A stretch of DNA of 64,000 nucleotides from an uncultured Polaribacter sp. (GTDB lineage: Bacteria > Bacteroidota > Bacteroidia > Flavobacteriales > Flavobacteriaceae): the NCBI GenBank assembly GCA_943788045.1, contig CALSOT010000006.1, positions 124,001 to 188,000 of the forward strand, read 5' to 3'. The notes below the pieces were generated by a model. The model ran no database searches, was not told the origin of the DNA, and was given only the letters and a program-made list of their open reading frames with translations. Positions 17,295 through 26,924 of the stretch are shown here, piece by piece. How positions within the stretch are numbered: the stretch's first letter is position 1; each line of letters starts with the position of its first letter. A program made the translations under genes and the position numbers.

Positions 17295-18410
17295 ATGACA
17301 GTTAAAAAGAAAACAACAAATAAGAATAAGCTATGGGCATCTTTAGCACTATTAGCTTTATTCACTGTATTATTTAAATCTTGTGGTATTAAGCCTAATT
17401 CATGGCAACCTCCCACAAAACCCGAGTTTACAGACAAACTAAAAATAAACGAAGAGTTATTATCCTCTCAAAAAATAGACTTAAACGGATGGTATGGTCC
17501 TGAAGATATAGTGTTTGATGATGAAGGAAATATGTTTTGTGGAGTTCATATTGCCGAGAATGATTTTAGTGATGGTAAAATATTAAAAATAACATGTAAT
17601 GGAGAAGTAGAAATTTACTACGATGCAAATTCGTGGGTTGCAGGATTGCATTTTGATGCAAATAACAACTTAATCGCCTTAAGTCATAAAGAAGGCCTTA
17701 TCAGTATATCTCCCCAAAAACAAGTTACAGTTTTAGCAAAAAAAGATGAAAAGGGCAGAGAGTTTTTAATTCCAAATGGATTAGATATTGCCTCAAACGG
17801 AAATATATATTTTTCCAATACTTCCCATAAATCAGCCTACAATGTAAAATTTGGTAGAAAATTAATTATGGAACTAAAAGAAGATGGGGGTTTATATAAA
17901 TACAACCCAAAAACAAATAAAATTTCAACTCTAATAGATGGCACTTATTTTGGCAACGGTGTTGTTTTGTCTAAAAATGAAGATTTCTTACTACTCACAG
18001 AAACATCAAAATATAGAGTATTAAAATATTGGTTAAAAGGAGATAAAAAAGGAACTAAAGAAATTTTTATGGATAATTTACCCGGTTTTCCTAATGGAAT
18101 ATCAATAAGAGAAAACGGCAGTTTTTGGCTTGGATTTTCTACTGCAAGAAATGATATGTTAGACAACATTCACTCTAAAAAATTCATGAAAAAAATAACC
18201 TTTGGTCTTCCAGAGTTTTTACAACCAAAACAAGAAGCTTTTGGTATGATTTTAAACGTATCCGAAAAAGGAGAAATTATTTCAGCTTTGTTTGATGATT
18301 CTGGCAAAATTATTCCAGAAGCTGGAGCTGTGAAGCAAAATAAAAACACCTTGTATATTGGAGGAGACAACTTACCATATATCGGATATTATTCAATTTC
18401 AAAAGATTAA
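17295..18410 (+). CDS. SMP-30/strictosidine-synthase-like beta-propeller protein, membrane-anchored
   Basis: A 371-residue protein from the ATG at 17295 (an upstream in-frame TTG at 17268 would add nine residues). An N-terminal hydrophobic anchor (WASLALLALFTVLF) is followed by a six-bladed propeller typical of SMP-30/gluconolactonase and strictosidine-synthase-like proteins: GPEDIVFDDEGNMFCG, IPNGLDIASNGNIYFSN, GNGVVLSKNEDFLLLTET and FPNGISIRENGSFWLGF. Relatives hydrolyse lactones or esters in the periplasm or at membranes. A Cys follows the anchor (KSCG), but the lipobox is poor. The substrate is unknown. Confidence 0.83.
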   Translation: MTVKKKTTNKNKLWASLALLALFTVLFKSCGIKPNSWQPPTKPEFTDKLKINEELLSSQKIDLNGWYGPEDIVFDDEGNMFCGVHIAENDFSDGKILKITCNGEVEIYYDANSWVAGLHFDANNNLIALSHKEGLISISPQKQVTVLAKKDEKGREFLIPNGLDIASNGNIYFSNTSHKSAYNVKFGRKLIMELKEDGGLYKYNPKTNKISTLIDGTYFGNGVVLSKNEDFLLLTETSKYRVLKYWLKGDKKGTKEIFMDNLPGFPNGISIRENGSFWLGFSTARNDMLDNIHSKKFMKKITFGLPEFLQPKQEAFGMILNVSEKGEIISALFDDSGKIIPEAGAVKQNKNTLYIGGDNLPYIGYYSISKD

Positions 18411-18552
18411 AATCATTTTTTAAATAAACCTAATTTTCAATTAACAATTCTTAAAAATAAACGTCTAAACTTTGCAATAACATTTAATTACAAAAAGCTC
18501 TCGTATTAGAGAAAATATCAATCTACATAGTTGGTTCTTGAAAACCAAAATT

Positions 18553-18592
18553 CAAAAAAAATCGCTAATATTATACTTAGCGATTTTTTTTA
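18553..18592. terminator. Bidirectional rho-independent terminator
   Basis: A 9-bp stem AATCGCTAA/TTAGCGATT with an 8-base loop, between A and T runs, lies between convergent genes. Confidence 0.8.
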
Positions 18593-18609
18593 CTGTTATT
18601 TTAACGTAG

Positions 18610-19164
18610 TTATTTCCATTTTATACCACAACCAATACTTGGCTTTTGGTTTTCTAAAACAGATTTATGCTGTAATAAATTATCCATAGCTTTTCTCATA
18701 TCTTTGCCCGTAACAGGTCTTCCATTTTCTGGTCTAGAATCATCTAATTGACCGTGATAAACTGATTCTAAACTAGCATCAAAAAGATAAAAATCTGGAG
18801 TGCAGGCTGCATCATAAGCTTTGGCAACATCTTGCGTTTCGTCATATAAATATGGAAATGGATATATCAATTCATGAGCTAGTTTCTTCATTAAATGAGG
18901 CGCATCTTGCGGATAATTTACGACATCATTACTACTAATTGCGATAAATCCTATTCCTTTATTTTGATATTCATTTGCCATTTTTACAAGCTCTTCATTT
19001 ACATGAATTACAAAAGGACAATGATTGCAAATAAACATGATTAAGGTTCCTTTATCCCCTTTTAAATCATTTAACGCATAATATTTGTCATCGACTGTAT
19101 TCATTAAATTAAAGTCAGGGGCTATTTTACCTACTTTAAACTCATTAGATTCTGTTTTTGCCAT
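18610..19164 (-). CDS. Thioredoxin-family protein (AhpC/TSA-like)
   Basis: A 184-residue cytosolic protein. Residues 10-150 are a thioredoxin fold of the AhpC/TSA type: VGKIAPDFNL, then CNHCPFV with a C46-x-x-C49 redox pair, and AACTPDFYLFD holding a further Cys and the cis-proline region. The family occurs widely in marine bacteria as a putative peroxiredoxin-like reductase; its partner is not known. It lies 9 bp after the HI0933-type flavoprotein gene, at the end of the HMG-CoA reductase operon. Confidence 0.85.
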   Translation of the reverse strand: MAKTESNEFKVGKIAPDFNLMNTVDDKYYALNDLKGDKGTLIMFICNHCPFVIHVNEELVKMANEYQNKGIGFIAISSNDVVNYPQDAPHLMKKLAHELIYPFPYLYDETQDVAKAYDAACTPDFYLFDASLESVYHGQLDDSRPENGRPVTGKDMRKAMDNLLQHKSVLENQKPSIGCGIKWK

Positions 19165-19173
19165 AATTTATTT

Positions 19174-20385
19174 TTAAGTATTTGCTAAAGCCTCTGCACA
19201 AATGTAACCACCTGTCCAAGCATTTTGAAAATTAAAACCTCCAGTTACTGCATCTATATTTAAAACCTCTCCAACAAAAAACAGGTTTTTATGTTTTCTA
19301 CTTTCAAAACGTTTAAAATTAATTTCTTTTAAATCAACTCCTCCAGCAGTAACAAATTCATCTTTAAAGGTAGTTCTGCCATTGGCATTAAAAACTCCTT
19401 TAGTTAATTGGTTTGCCAAGTTTTCTAACTGAACATTGTTTAAATCTGCCCAATTTTGATTTACTTTTACACCAGCTGCAACCACAAAACGCTCCCACAA
19501 CCTTTTAGAAACCTCAGCAAAAGGAGATTTTAAAATAGCTGTTTTACGAGGCTCTTTCTTTTTTAAATTTAATAGCACATTTAGCACTTTATCTGTTGGT
19601 CTAGACAGCCAATTTACCTCAACATTGTATTGATACTTTTTATCTGCTAAAACTCTTGCTCCAAAAGCAGAAAGCTTTAAAATTGCTGGCCCACTCATTC
19701 CCCAATGTGTAATTAACAGAGGCCCTGATGCTTCTAATTTTGTTCCAGAAATAGTTACCGTTGCATTTGGCACAGATATGCCCAATAAGTCTACCAACCT
19801 TTTATCATTAATATTAAAAGTAAACAATGAAGGTACAGGCTCTATAACAAGATGATCTAAAGTTTCACACAACTCCCATACTTTCTTGGAACTCCCCGCA
19901 GCAATTACTAATTTTTCTGCTTCAAAAACTTGTTCTTTTGTGTTAACAACCCACTTATTCTCTTTTTGAGAAACTGAATTTACACCGCAGTTTTTCAACA
20001 CCTTAATTCCGAGGTTATCAACAGCATTTTTAAAACAATCTATAATTGCCTGACTTGTATTTGCTTCTGGAAATACTCGGTTATCACCCTCAATTTTTAA
20101 AGGAATACCTCTGTTTTCAAACCACTCAAAAGTATCTCCTGTCATAAATTTATGAAAAGGTCCTAACAATTCTTTTTCTCCTCTTGGATAAAATTTAACT
20201 AACTCTTTTGGCTCAAAACACGCATGTGTAACGTTACATCTTCCTCCGCCAGAAATTTTTACTTTCTGTAAAACATCTTTCCCTTTTTCGAGAATAGTAA
20301 TATCTAATTCAGGATTATTTTCTTTTGCATTTATAGCTGTAAAATACCCTGCTGCACCACCTCCAATAATTATTACTTTCTTCAT
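19174..20385 (-). CDS. BaiN/HI0933-family NAD(P)/FAD-dependent flavoprotein
   Basis: A 403-residue protein. The ATG at 20385 was chosen because it puts the FAD-binding IIIGGGAAGYFTAI at the very N terminus; an in-frame TTG at 20409 is also open. Family marks include KVKISGGGRCNVTHACF, a middle beta-rich insert (GASGPLLITHWGMSGPAIL type) and the C-terminal TAGGVDLKEINF ... FVGEVLNIDAVTGGFNFQNAWTGG stretch contacting FAD. These proteins are widespread and poorly characterised reductases or dehydrogenases. Same-strand neighbours suggest co-transcription with the kinase and reductase genes upstream. Confidence 0.88.
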   Translation of the reverse strand: MKKVIIIGGGAAGYFTAINAKENNPELDITILEKGKDVLQKVKISGGGRCNVTHACFEPKELVKFYPRGEKELLGPFHKFMTGDTFEWFENRGIPLKIEGDNRVFPEANTSQAIIDCFKNAVDNLGIKVLKNCGVNSVSQKENKWVVNTKEQVFEAEKLVIAAGSSKKVWELCETLDHLVIEPVPSLFTFNINDKRLVDLLGISVPNATVTISGTKLEASGPLLITHWGMSGPAILKLSAFGARVLADKKYQYNVEVNWLSRPTDKVLNVLLNLKKKEPRKTAILKSPFAEVSKRLWERFVVAAGVKVNQNWADLNNVQLENLANQLTKGVFNANGRTTFKDEFVTAGGVDLKEINFKRFESRKHKNLFFVGEVLNIDAVTGGFNFQNAWTGGYICAEALANT

Positions 20386-20484
20386 TTTGTATTTTTTCTG
20401 TCTTCTCAAAAACCTACTTTTTTTTCATAAATATTCGAGTAGCCATTTAGCCATTATTTGTGAAGTCTGTAAAGACTAAAACTT

Positions 20485-21417
20485 TTATGATAAAATCATT
20501 TCTGAATATGCAAGGATTGTTTCAAAGCCTTTATTTTTAAAATACTCTGGTGTTTCCGAGTTTCCTGTTGCCAAAACAAAATCTCCTCCCCAAGCTCCCA
20601 AACTTTTTATTTCCCCAAAATAATCTGGAAACAATTTTTCTTTTACTGGTTTCAGTTTTACAATTGAACTTATGATTCTCTCGTGTTCAACAATTAAACT
20701 TTCAAACGCCTCTAACGAATTTGTATTTAAAAATGCATCTGAAATAGCTGAAATTCTTTTTATTTGCTGATCAAAATTAATATTACTTTCTCTAAACTTC
20801 GCGATTCCTTCTTTTGAATCTTGTTTCTTATTTAAATGTACAAAAAACAAGTTCTCCTTAAAACTTGGATTAAAAACTACTTGCTGAACAACTGGTTCTT
20901 TATTTTCAATTTGATAAAAAATAGGAGTATTATTTTGAGCACAAGCAATATCATAACCACTTCCTTTAAAGGAGTTCCATAATAATTTAAAAGCATCTAC
21001 TTTTGCCCAAGAGGCAATAGAATTTATTAAAGTTGACGAACTTCCTAATCCCCAATTCCTTGGAAACGTAAGATTTGTTTTCACAATAAATCCATTTTCA
21101 GAATTTAAAAAATCAGGGTTTAAATCTTTTGCTTCTCTTAAAACACTTAACAAAGTTTCGGCTATAACATCTGCATTACCTTCTTTATCAGAATGAAACG
21201 TACAATTTACCAAACGCAGTTTTTTAAGGTCAAAAACAGCTTCAAACCAACACTCACCTGTATGCGTAAAACTTCCCCAAATAATTTGTGATTCTTTAAT
21301 TTTTTCAACAATTAAATCTTGACCAAATTTTGCAGGGATAGCTAATGATTTAGCTCCGTCTAAAACAAGATATTCTCCCGTTAATAAAAGTTTTCCATTA
21401 GAATAATAATTCATCAT
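20485..21417 (-). CDS. GYDIA-type GHMP kinase, probable phosphomevalonate kinase
   Basis: A 310-residue GHMP kinase. Motif 1 is GKLLLTGEYLVLDGAKSLAIP (residues 8-28). The ATP loop is RNWGLGSSST (120-129). The naming motif GSGYDIACA (152-160) is followed by NNTPIFY, and LGAWGGDFVLATG lies near the C terminus. The order GSG-[FY]-D-[IV]-x-x-A...Y and the late GAxGGD resemble phosphomevalonate kinases rather than mevalonate kinase. The gene overlaps the HMG-CoA reductase gene by 4 bp (ATGA). The same window has mevalonate kinase and mvaD but no other candidate for the middle step. The function is inferred, not known to me from experiment. Confidence 0.8.
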   Translation of the reverse strand: MMNYYSNGKLLLTGEYLVLDGAKSLAIPAKFGQDLIVEKIKESQIIWGSFTHTGECWFEAVFDLKKLRLVNCTFHSDKEGNADVIAETLLSVLREAKDLNPDFLNSENGFIVKTNLTFPRNWGLGSSSTLINSIASWAKVDAFKLLWNSFKGSGYDIACAQNNTPIFYQIENKEPVVQQVVFNPSFKENLFFVHLNKKQDSKEGIAKFRESNINFDQQIKRISAISDAFLNTNSLEAFESLIVEHERIISSIVKLKPVKEKLFPDYFGEIKSLGAWGGDFVLATGNSETPEYFKNKGFETILAYSEMILS

Positions 21418-23141
21418 ACTAAACCAAATTGTTTAAAATGATGCGTAAAATGTTTTACATGAAATTTCTGCCAATATTGAAAATCTAACTCTCCAAAAAA
21501 CGGATGATTTTCAGCTTTCACAGTTTCAAAGTGAGTTTTAAAGTTATCTATTTGAATACACAAATCATTGATAGCCTCCTCAATAGAATTAAATTTTAAT
21601 TCATTTGGCTCATCAGACAACATTGGCGCTTTAAAACCAACCGGCAGTTCTCCATCTGTATCTAGAAATGGTTTTCTTTTTGCTGATTTCTCAATAGAAA
21701 CAGAACAATCAATATCAACCGTACCATTAGAAATCTGAAGCACAAAACTTAAATGCTCTATCATTTGTTGACCATTCATTATTCCAAAAAGAGGGCTCAC
21801 ATCTTTATTTATTGATGATAATTTAGAGGATATTAAATTCTTATCTAAAAAATCAATCCAATTCGTTTTAGGACTTCTCAAAGAATCTATTTTATTTACC
21901 ACGGCAGAATGTGTAACTGTTCTTTTATCAAAATAAGCGGTAATTATTGCTTTTTCCTCGTCATTTACCTTAAATTGATTTAAGATATTCTGCAGATGCA
22001 TTTTCATGTGCCCGTGCTGAATTCCCTTTGTTGTTAAAGCTCTTAAAGCAGCAAAATTCTGAGCTAATCCAGCTGCTGCCATTACTTGCATTAAAGTCTT
22101 TGCAGAGGGTTTTTGCAACATTTCTAAAGATAATTTTGCCATTGGATGTAGACTAGTTAAACCACCAACTGTTCCTAAAGCTAAAGGAATTTCAATCCAA
22201 AATTTAAAAATTCCGTTTGAAATATCACAATGAGATAAGCTAGAATATTGTCCGGTTTTTGAAGCATAGGCATGTGCACCCGCTTCTACAGCCCTAAAAT
22301 CGTTACCAGTTGCTAAAACAACAGCATCAATTCCATTCATAATTCCTTTATTATGGGTTACAGCTCGGTAAGGCTCTACCTCTGCAATTTTTACTGCTTG
22401 GTAAAATTTCTCTGCAAACTTCTGAGGGTTTTCTCCTCCTAATTCTTCAATTTCACAACTCACTTCTGCTCTTACCAAACATTCCGGAACGTAATTAGAA
22501 AGAATACTCATTACTATTTCTATATCTTCTCTTTCAAATGTTTTAGCAATTGCTTCTAAACAAGAATTTATAAAATTTGCCCCCATTGAATCTTTCGTTT
22601 CAAAAGTGACATGTAATTGGTAATAGTTTTCTAATTTATCTGTTTTATCAACTAATTTTATATCTAAAATTCCACCACCACGTTTATCCATATTCTTTGT
22701 AATGGATGTCGTTGCTGCAAATAATTCAGTTTTATTTTTAGTGAAGTACTTTTCTATTTCAGTTTTATCACCTGCAAACATAAAATGGACTTGTCCTATT
22801 TTTGTTGTGCCAATTACTTTAGTTTTAAAACCTCCTCTTGTACTCCAATATTTTGCCACCAAAGAGGCTGCTGCCACCACAGAGCTTTCTTCTACAACCA
22901 TAGGAATGACGAAGTCGCTATCATTTATAACAAAGTTTGGCGCAATGCCAAAAGGCATATAAAAATTTGAAATTGTGTTTTCGATAAAATCATCATGAAG
23001 TTGTTGTAAATCGATATTGCTATTCCAATATTGTTTGATAACAGTCTCATTTTCTGGATGATTATGGAAATAATTTTCTGTTAACCATGTAATTTTTTCA
23101 TCTTTTGTTAACTTAGAAAAACCGGAAATAAGTTTACTCAT
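21414..23141 (-). CDS. mvaA: HMG-CoA reductase (class II-like) fused to a C-terminal DUF1569/DinB-like domain
   Basis: A 575-residue protein in one uninterrupted frame. Residues 1-425 are HMG-CoA reductase. The catalytic set expected from the class II Pseudomonas mevalonii enzyme is in place: Glu84 (VEESS), Lys265 (HNKGI), Asp281 (ATGND) and His378 (IQHGHMKMH), with DSMGANFIN in the substrate region. Residues about 440-575 are extra and resemble DUF1569 of the DinB superfamily (LFGIMNGQQMIEHLSF; HPFFGELDFQYWQKFHVKHF; HHFKQFG), with several possible metal-binding histidines (463, 546, 564, 567, 568). The first domain makes mevalonate from HMG-CoA; the role of the second is unknown. A TATCTTTG element lies 26 bases upstream. 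Confidence 0.92.
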   Translation of the reverse strand: MSKLISGFSKLTKDEKITWLTENYFHNHPENETVIKQYWNSNIDLQQLHDDFIENTISNFYMPFGIAPNFVINDSDFVIPMVVEESSVVAAASLVAKYWSTRGGFKTKVIGTTKIGQVHFMFAGDKTEIEKYFTKNKTELFAATTSITKNMDKRGGGILDIKLVDKTDKLENYYQLHVTFETKDSMGANFINSCLEAIAKTFEREDIEIVMSILSNYVPECLVRAEVSCEIEELGGENPQKFAEKFYQAVKIAEVEPYRAVTHNKGIMNGIDAVVLATGNDFRAVEAGAHAYASKTGQYSSLSHCDISNGIFKFWIEIPLALGTVGGLTSLHPMAKLSLEMLQKPSAKTLMQVMAAAGLAQNFAALRALTTKGIQHGHMKMHLQNILNQFKVNDEEKAIITAYFDKRTVTHSAVVNKIDSLRSPKTNWIDFLDKNLISSKLSSINKDVSPLFGIMNGQQMIEHLSFVLQISNGTVDIDCSVSIEKSAKRKPFLDTDGELPVGFKAPMLSDEPNELKFNSIEEAINDLCIQIDNFKTHFETVKAENHPFFGELDFQYWQKFHVKHFTHHFKQFGLV

Positions 23142-23167
23142 TTAATGGGGTATAATACTATCAAGAA

Positions 23168-23175
23168 CAAAGATA
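23168..23175 (-). promoter_or_regulatory. Bacteroidetes -7 element of the HMG-CoA reductase operon
   Basis: TATCTTTG on the minus strand, 26 bases before the ATG at 23141. Confidence 0.4.
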
Positions 23176-23283
23176 AGTGAAACGGGTAAAACATTAGTAA
23201 ATATTCAAGTTTTCTCCTTTTTTAATGCTTTTTTTGCTGATTTTTCCGTAAACTTGGCAAAGTTTTATCAAAAAAAAGTCTGA

Positions 23284-25485
23284 ATGAAGCACATACCTAT
23301 TTTCGTCGCAATTGTACTTTTTATTAATTGCAAAATAATTGCACAAACAAACTCACAAAATACCTCACAGACCAAAGAAATTACCTTAGAAAAAATCTGG
23401 AACGGAACATTTTATGCAGAAAGAATGAATTCTTTAAATTCTATGAATGGGGATTTTTATGCAGTCTTAAATTATGATAGAAAAACGAGAATTGTATCAT
23501 TAGATAAATATAGCTACGAAACATTAGAAAAAGTCGAAACTATTGTAAATAGTGGAGATTTGGAGGATTTAAACAGTTTCTCTTCCTACAGTTTTAATAA
23601 TGATGAAACAAAACTAATTTTAGGAACTGACTTTGAAGGAATATATCGTTATTCTGAAAAGGGGACTTATTACGCTTATGACATTGCATCACAGAAAGCA
23701 ACTTTAATTGGTGAGGAAATTCAAGAACCTATTTTTTCTCCTGACAATAAAAATGTAGCGTATGCAAAAGACAATAACATTTTTATAAAAAATTTAGCCT
23801 CAAATCAAATCACGCAGGTTACAAATGATGGAAAAAAGAATCATATAATTAACGGTATTACAGATTGGGTTTACGAAGAAGAATTTGCATTTGTAAGGGC
23901 TTTTGAATGGAATAGCACGGGGGATTATTTAGCCTTCTTACGTTTTGATGAAACTGAGGTCCCAACGTTTTCAATGGATATGGTTGGAAAAAATTTGTAT
24001 CCTGATCAACAAGTCTTTAAATATCCAAAAGCAGGAGAAAAAAATGCAGACGTAACTTTACATATGTATACACTTTCTTCAAAAAATACAAATAAAATTT
24101 CTTTGGGAGATTATGAATATATCCCGAGAATTAAATGGTCTAACAATGCTGATATTTTAGTTGCAACGACTTTAAATCGTCATCAAAATAGTTTAAGATT
24201 ACACAAAGTAGACGCCTTAAAGAGTAGTGCTAGTTTGTTATTGAATGAAATAGACAAGGCCTATATAGACATTACAGATAATCTTACTTTTTTAGCCGAC
24301 AATAGCTTTATATGGACAAGTGAAAAAGATGGTTATAATCATATCTATCATTATAATTTTAGTGGAAAACTAATCAATCAAATTACAAAGGGAAATTGGG
24401 AAGTAACTAAATATTACGGTTTTAACGAAAATAAAAAAACTATTTACTATCAATCTGTAGAAAACGGATCTATAAACAGAGGTGTTTATTCTATTGGTTT
24501 AAACGGTAAAAACAAAAAGTTATTAAGTAATCGTAATGGGCAAAATACCGCTGCCTTTAGTAAAAACTTAAACTATTTTATAAATACATATTCATCCGCT
24601 GAAACTCCACCAGTTTATTCACTTTTTTCTAGTAAAGGAAAATTATTAAAAGTGATAAAAGACAATACTCGTTTAAAAAAGGAAATAGCTGAATACAAAA
24701 TGAGTCAGAAAGAATTTTCAACAATTAATATTAATGGAAATGACTTAAATATGTGGACGCTAAAACCTTTAGATTTTGACGAGAACAAGAAATACCCATT
24801 ATTGATGTTTCAATATTCTGGGCCAGGTTCTCAACAAGTATCAAACTCATGGAATGGATCTAATGATTACTGGCACAACATGTTGGCGCAAAAAGGAGTT
24901 ATTGTTGTTTGTGTAGATGGACGCGGAACCGGCTTTAAAGGTGCACAATTTAAAAAAATCACTCAAAAAGAATTGGGTAAATATGAAGTTGAAGATCAAA
25001 TCTCAGCAGCAAAAAAGTTAGCAGAACTGCCTTACATTGATAACAATAATATTGGTATTTGGGGTTGGTCTTATGGTGGCTTTATGAGTACAAATTGTTT
25101 GCTAAAAGGTAATGATATTTTTACTGCAGCCATTGCAGTTGCACCTGTAACTTCTTGGCGTTTTTACGACTCTGTGTATACAGAACGATATATGCAAACT
25201 CCGCAAGAAAATGCAAGCGGTTATGATGAAAACTCTCCAATAAATTATGCAGACAAACTAAAAGGAAAATTCTTACTAGTTCATGGAACTGGAGACGATA
25301 ATGTGCATGTACAAAATAGTTTTAGAATGATAAATTCTTTAATTGCAGCGAACAAACAATTTGACATGTTTATTGTTCCAGACAGAACACATGGAATTTA
25401 CAGAGGAAGAAATACACGATTAAATCTGTTTACAAAAATGACAAATTTCATCGAAGAAAATTTAAATAACGAATCAACTAAATAA
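23284..25485 (+). CDS. Dipeptidyl peptidase IV-like S9 family peptidase
   Basis: A 733-residue exported serine peptidase; the signal peptide ends near IIAQ (residue 21). Residues about 90-470 form the DPP-IV beta propeller (ITDWVYEEEFAFVRAFEWN contains the double-Glu substrate-binding EE). Residues 490-733 are the alpha/beta hydrolase domain, with the nucleophile in GWSYGGF (Ser596), the acid in HGTGDDNVH (Asp671 or 672) and His703 in DRTHGIYRG. It removes dipeptides, preferably X-Pro, from peptides in the periplasm. Two POT-family peptide transporters follow directly, making a sensible uptake unit. Confidence 0.93.
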   Translation: MKHIPIFVAIVLFINCKIIAQTNSQNTSQTKEITLEKIWNGTFYAERMNSLNSMNGDFYAVLNYDRKTRIVSLDKYSYETLEKVETIVNSGDLEDLNSFSSYSFNNDETKLILGTDFEGIYRYSEKGTYYAYDIASQKATLIGEEIQEPIFSPDNKNVAYAKDNNIFIKNLASNQITQVTNDGKKNHIINGITDWVYEEEFAFVRAFEWNSTGDYLAFLRFDETEVPTFSMDMVGKNLYPDQQVFKYPKAGEKNADVTLHMYTLSSKNTNKISLGDYEYIPRIKWSNNADILVATTLNRHQNSLRLHKVDALKSSASLLLNEIDKAYIDITDNLTFLADNSFIWTSEKDGYNHIYHYNFSGKLINQITKGNWEVTKYYGFNENKKTIYYQSVENGSINRGVYSIGLNGKNKKLLSNRNGQNTAAFSKNLNYFINTYSSAETPPVYSLFSSKGKLLKVIKDNTRLKKEIAEYKMSQKEFSTININGNDLNMWTLKPLDFDENKKYPLLMFQYSGPGSQQVSNSWNGSNDYWHNMLAQKGVIVVCVDGRGTGFKGAQFKKITQKELGKYEVEDQISAAKKLAELPYIDNNNIGIWGWSYGGFMSTNCLLKGNDIFTAAIAVAPVTSWRFYDSVYTERYMQTPQENASGYDENSPINYADKLKGKFLLVHGTGDDNVHVQNSFRMINSLIAANKQFDMFIVPDRTHGIYRGRNTRLNLFTKMTNFIEENLNNESTK

Positions 25486-25496
25486 ATAGATAACTT

Positions 25497-26885
25497 ATGA
25501 GTAATACAGCTAAATTACCACATCAGAAAGAACTTTTTGGACACCCTGTTGGACTATATGTTTTATTTTTTGTAGAAATGTGGGAACGATTTTCCTACTA
25601 TGGTATGAGAGCAATACTTACATTATTTTTAGCTGCACCTGTTATTATGGGTGATCCACAATCTGGATATGGTTGGTCAAATGCTGAAACTTTATCTTTT
25701 TACGGAACCTATACCATGTTTGTCTATTTAACCTCTATACCTGGAGGATGGATAGCTGATAAATTTATTGGTCAGAAAAAAGCAGTGATGGTAGGAGGAC
25801 TTTTACTTTGTCTTGGTCATGGAATCCTTGCTGTTGACGCGCAATGGGCCTTTTTTACTGGGTTAATTTTAATTGTTTTAGGTGTAGGAATGTTAAAACC
25901 AAATATCTCTACCATGGTAGGTGGTTTGTATAAAGAAGGTGATGACAGAAGAGATATAGGTTTTTACGTTTTCTATATTGGTATTAATTTAGGAGCTTTT
26001 TTAGGAGCTTTAATCGTTGGCATTGTTGCTGCTAAATGGGGTTGGCATTATGGTTTTGGATTGGCTGGCATTGGAATGGCTTTAGGACAGGTTATGTACT
26101 TTTATGGTTTAAAATACCTTACAGGTGTTGGTGATTTTCTTGGTGCTAAAGATTCTTTGAATAAAGATGTAATGAAAAAGCCATTAAACAAAAAGGAAAA
26201 AGATAGAATGCTTGTTATGTTTTTATCTTTTTTAATAATTATTGTTTTTTGGGGTGCCTTTGAACAAGCTGGTGGCTTAATGAGTTTATATACCGAACAA
26301 AAAACCGACAGATTATTGTCTTTCTCATTGCCTCTCATAGGAAATGAAGTTCCTGCAGCGGTATTTCAATCAATCAATGCTTTTTTCATTATAATTCTTG
26401 GAACTGCCATTGGAAGTTTTTGGTATAAATGGGCTAAAAAAGGGAAAGAGTCTTCATCCTTATTTAAAATGGCTATTGGAGTAATTATTATGGCTTTTGG
26501 TTTTTTCTTTATGAGTAAAGCTAGCACCGAAGTAGTAATGAATGGTGATAAAATTGTTGAAAAATCAGCTATGATTTGGTTAGTATTAGCATATTTATTT
26601 CACACTATAGGTGAATTATGTGCTTCACCAGTTGCTTTATCTTTCATAACAAAGTTAGCACCAATAAAATATGCTTCTTTTATGATGGGTGCTTACTTTG
26701 CTGCCACAGGACTGGGAAATAAAGTAGCAGGACTAGTTGGTGAATTATCTAAAGACGCTGGAGAATTTGAGGTGTTTACAGGAATTGCTATTTTTTGTAC
26801 AATTTTTGGTTTATTAATCTTAGCCATATTAAAACCTCTTAAAAGACTTACTCACGGTGCTGAAGAATTAAAATTAAACAAGTAA
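25497..26885 (+). CDS. POT/PTR2-family proton-coupled peptide transporter
   Basis: A 462-residue inner-membrane transporter of the major facilitator superfamily. The POT signature EMWERFSYYGMRAIL lies near residues 25-40. A second family region (FYVFYIGINLGAFLGALI) and the C-terminal half with FWGAFEQAGGLMSLY, LAYLFHTIGELCASPVALSFITKLAP are intact. It imports di- and tripeptides with protons. It starts 11 bp after the peptidase gene and is followed 39 bp later by a second POT gene, so all three probably form one operon. Confidence 0.93.
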   Translation: MSNTAKLPHQKELFGHPVGLYVLFFVEMWERFSYYGMRAILTLFLAAPVIMGDPQSGYGWSNAETLSFYGTYTMFVYLTSIPGGWIADKFIGQKKAVMVGGLLLCLGHGILAVDAQWAFFTGLILIVLGVGMLKPNISTMVGGLYKEGDDRRDIGFYVFYIGINLGAFLGALIVGIVAAKWGWHYGFGLAGIGMALGQVMYFYGLKYLTGVGDFLGAKDSLNKDVMKKPLNKKEKDRMLVMFLSFLIIIVFWGAFEQAGGLMSLYTEQKTDRLLSFSLPLIGNEVPAAVFQSINAFFIIILGTAIGSFWYKWAKKGKESSSLFKMAIGVIIMAFGFFFMSKASTEVVMNGDKIVEKSAMIWLVLAYLFHTIGELCASPVALSFITKLAPIKYASFMMGAYFAATGLGNKVAGLVGELSKDAGEFEVFTGIAIFCTIFGLLILAILKPLKRLTHGAEELKLNK

Positions 26886-26924
26886 TAATTAGTTTAGATT
26901 TCATCTTTAATTACAATAAAAATT

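Noticed and set aside
20386..20484. Weak hairpin AGTCT-GTAA-AGACT as a terminator between the GHMP kinase and flavoprotein genes
   Set aside because: The 5-bp stem is too short and there is no proper T run; the genes are more likely co-transcribed.
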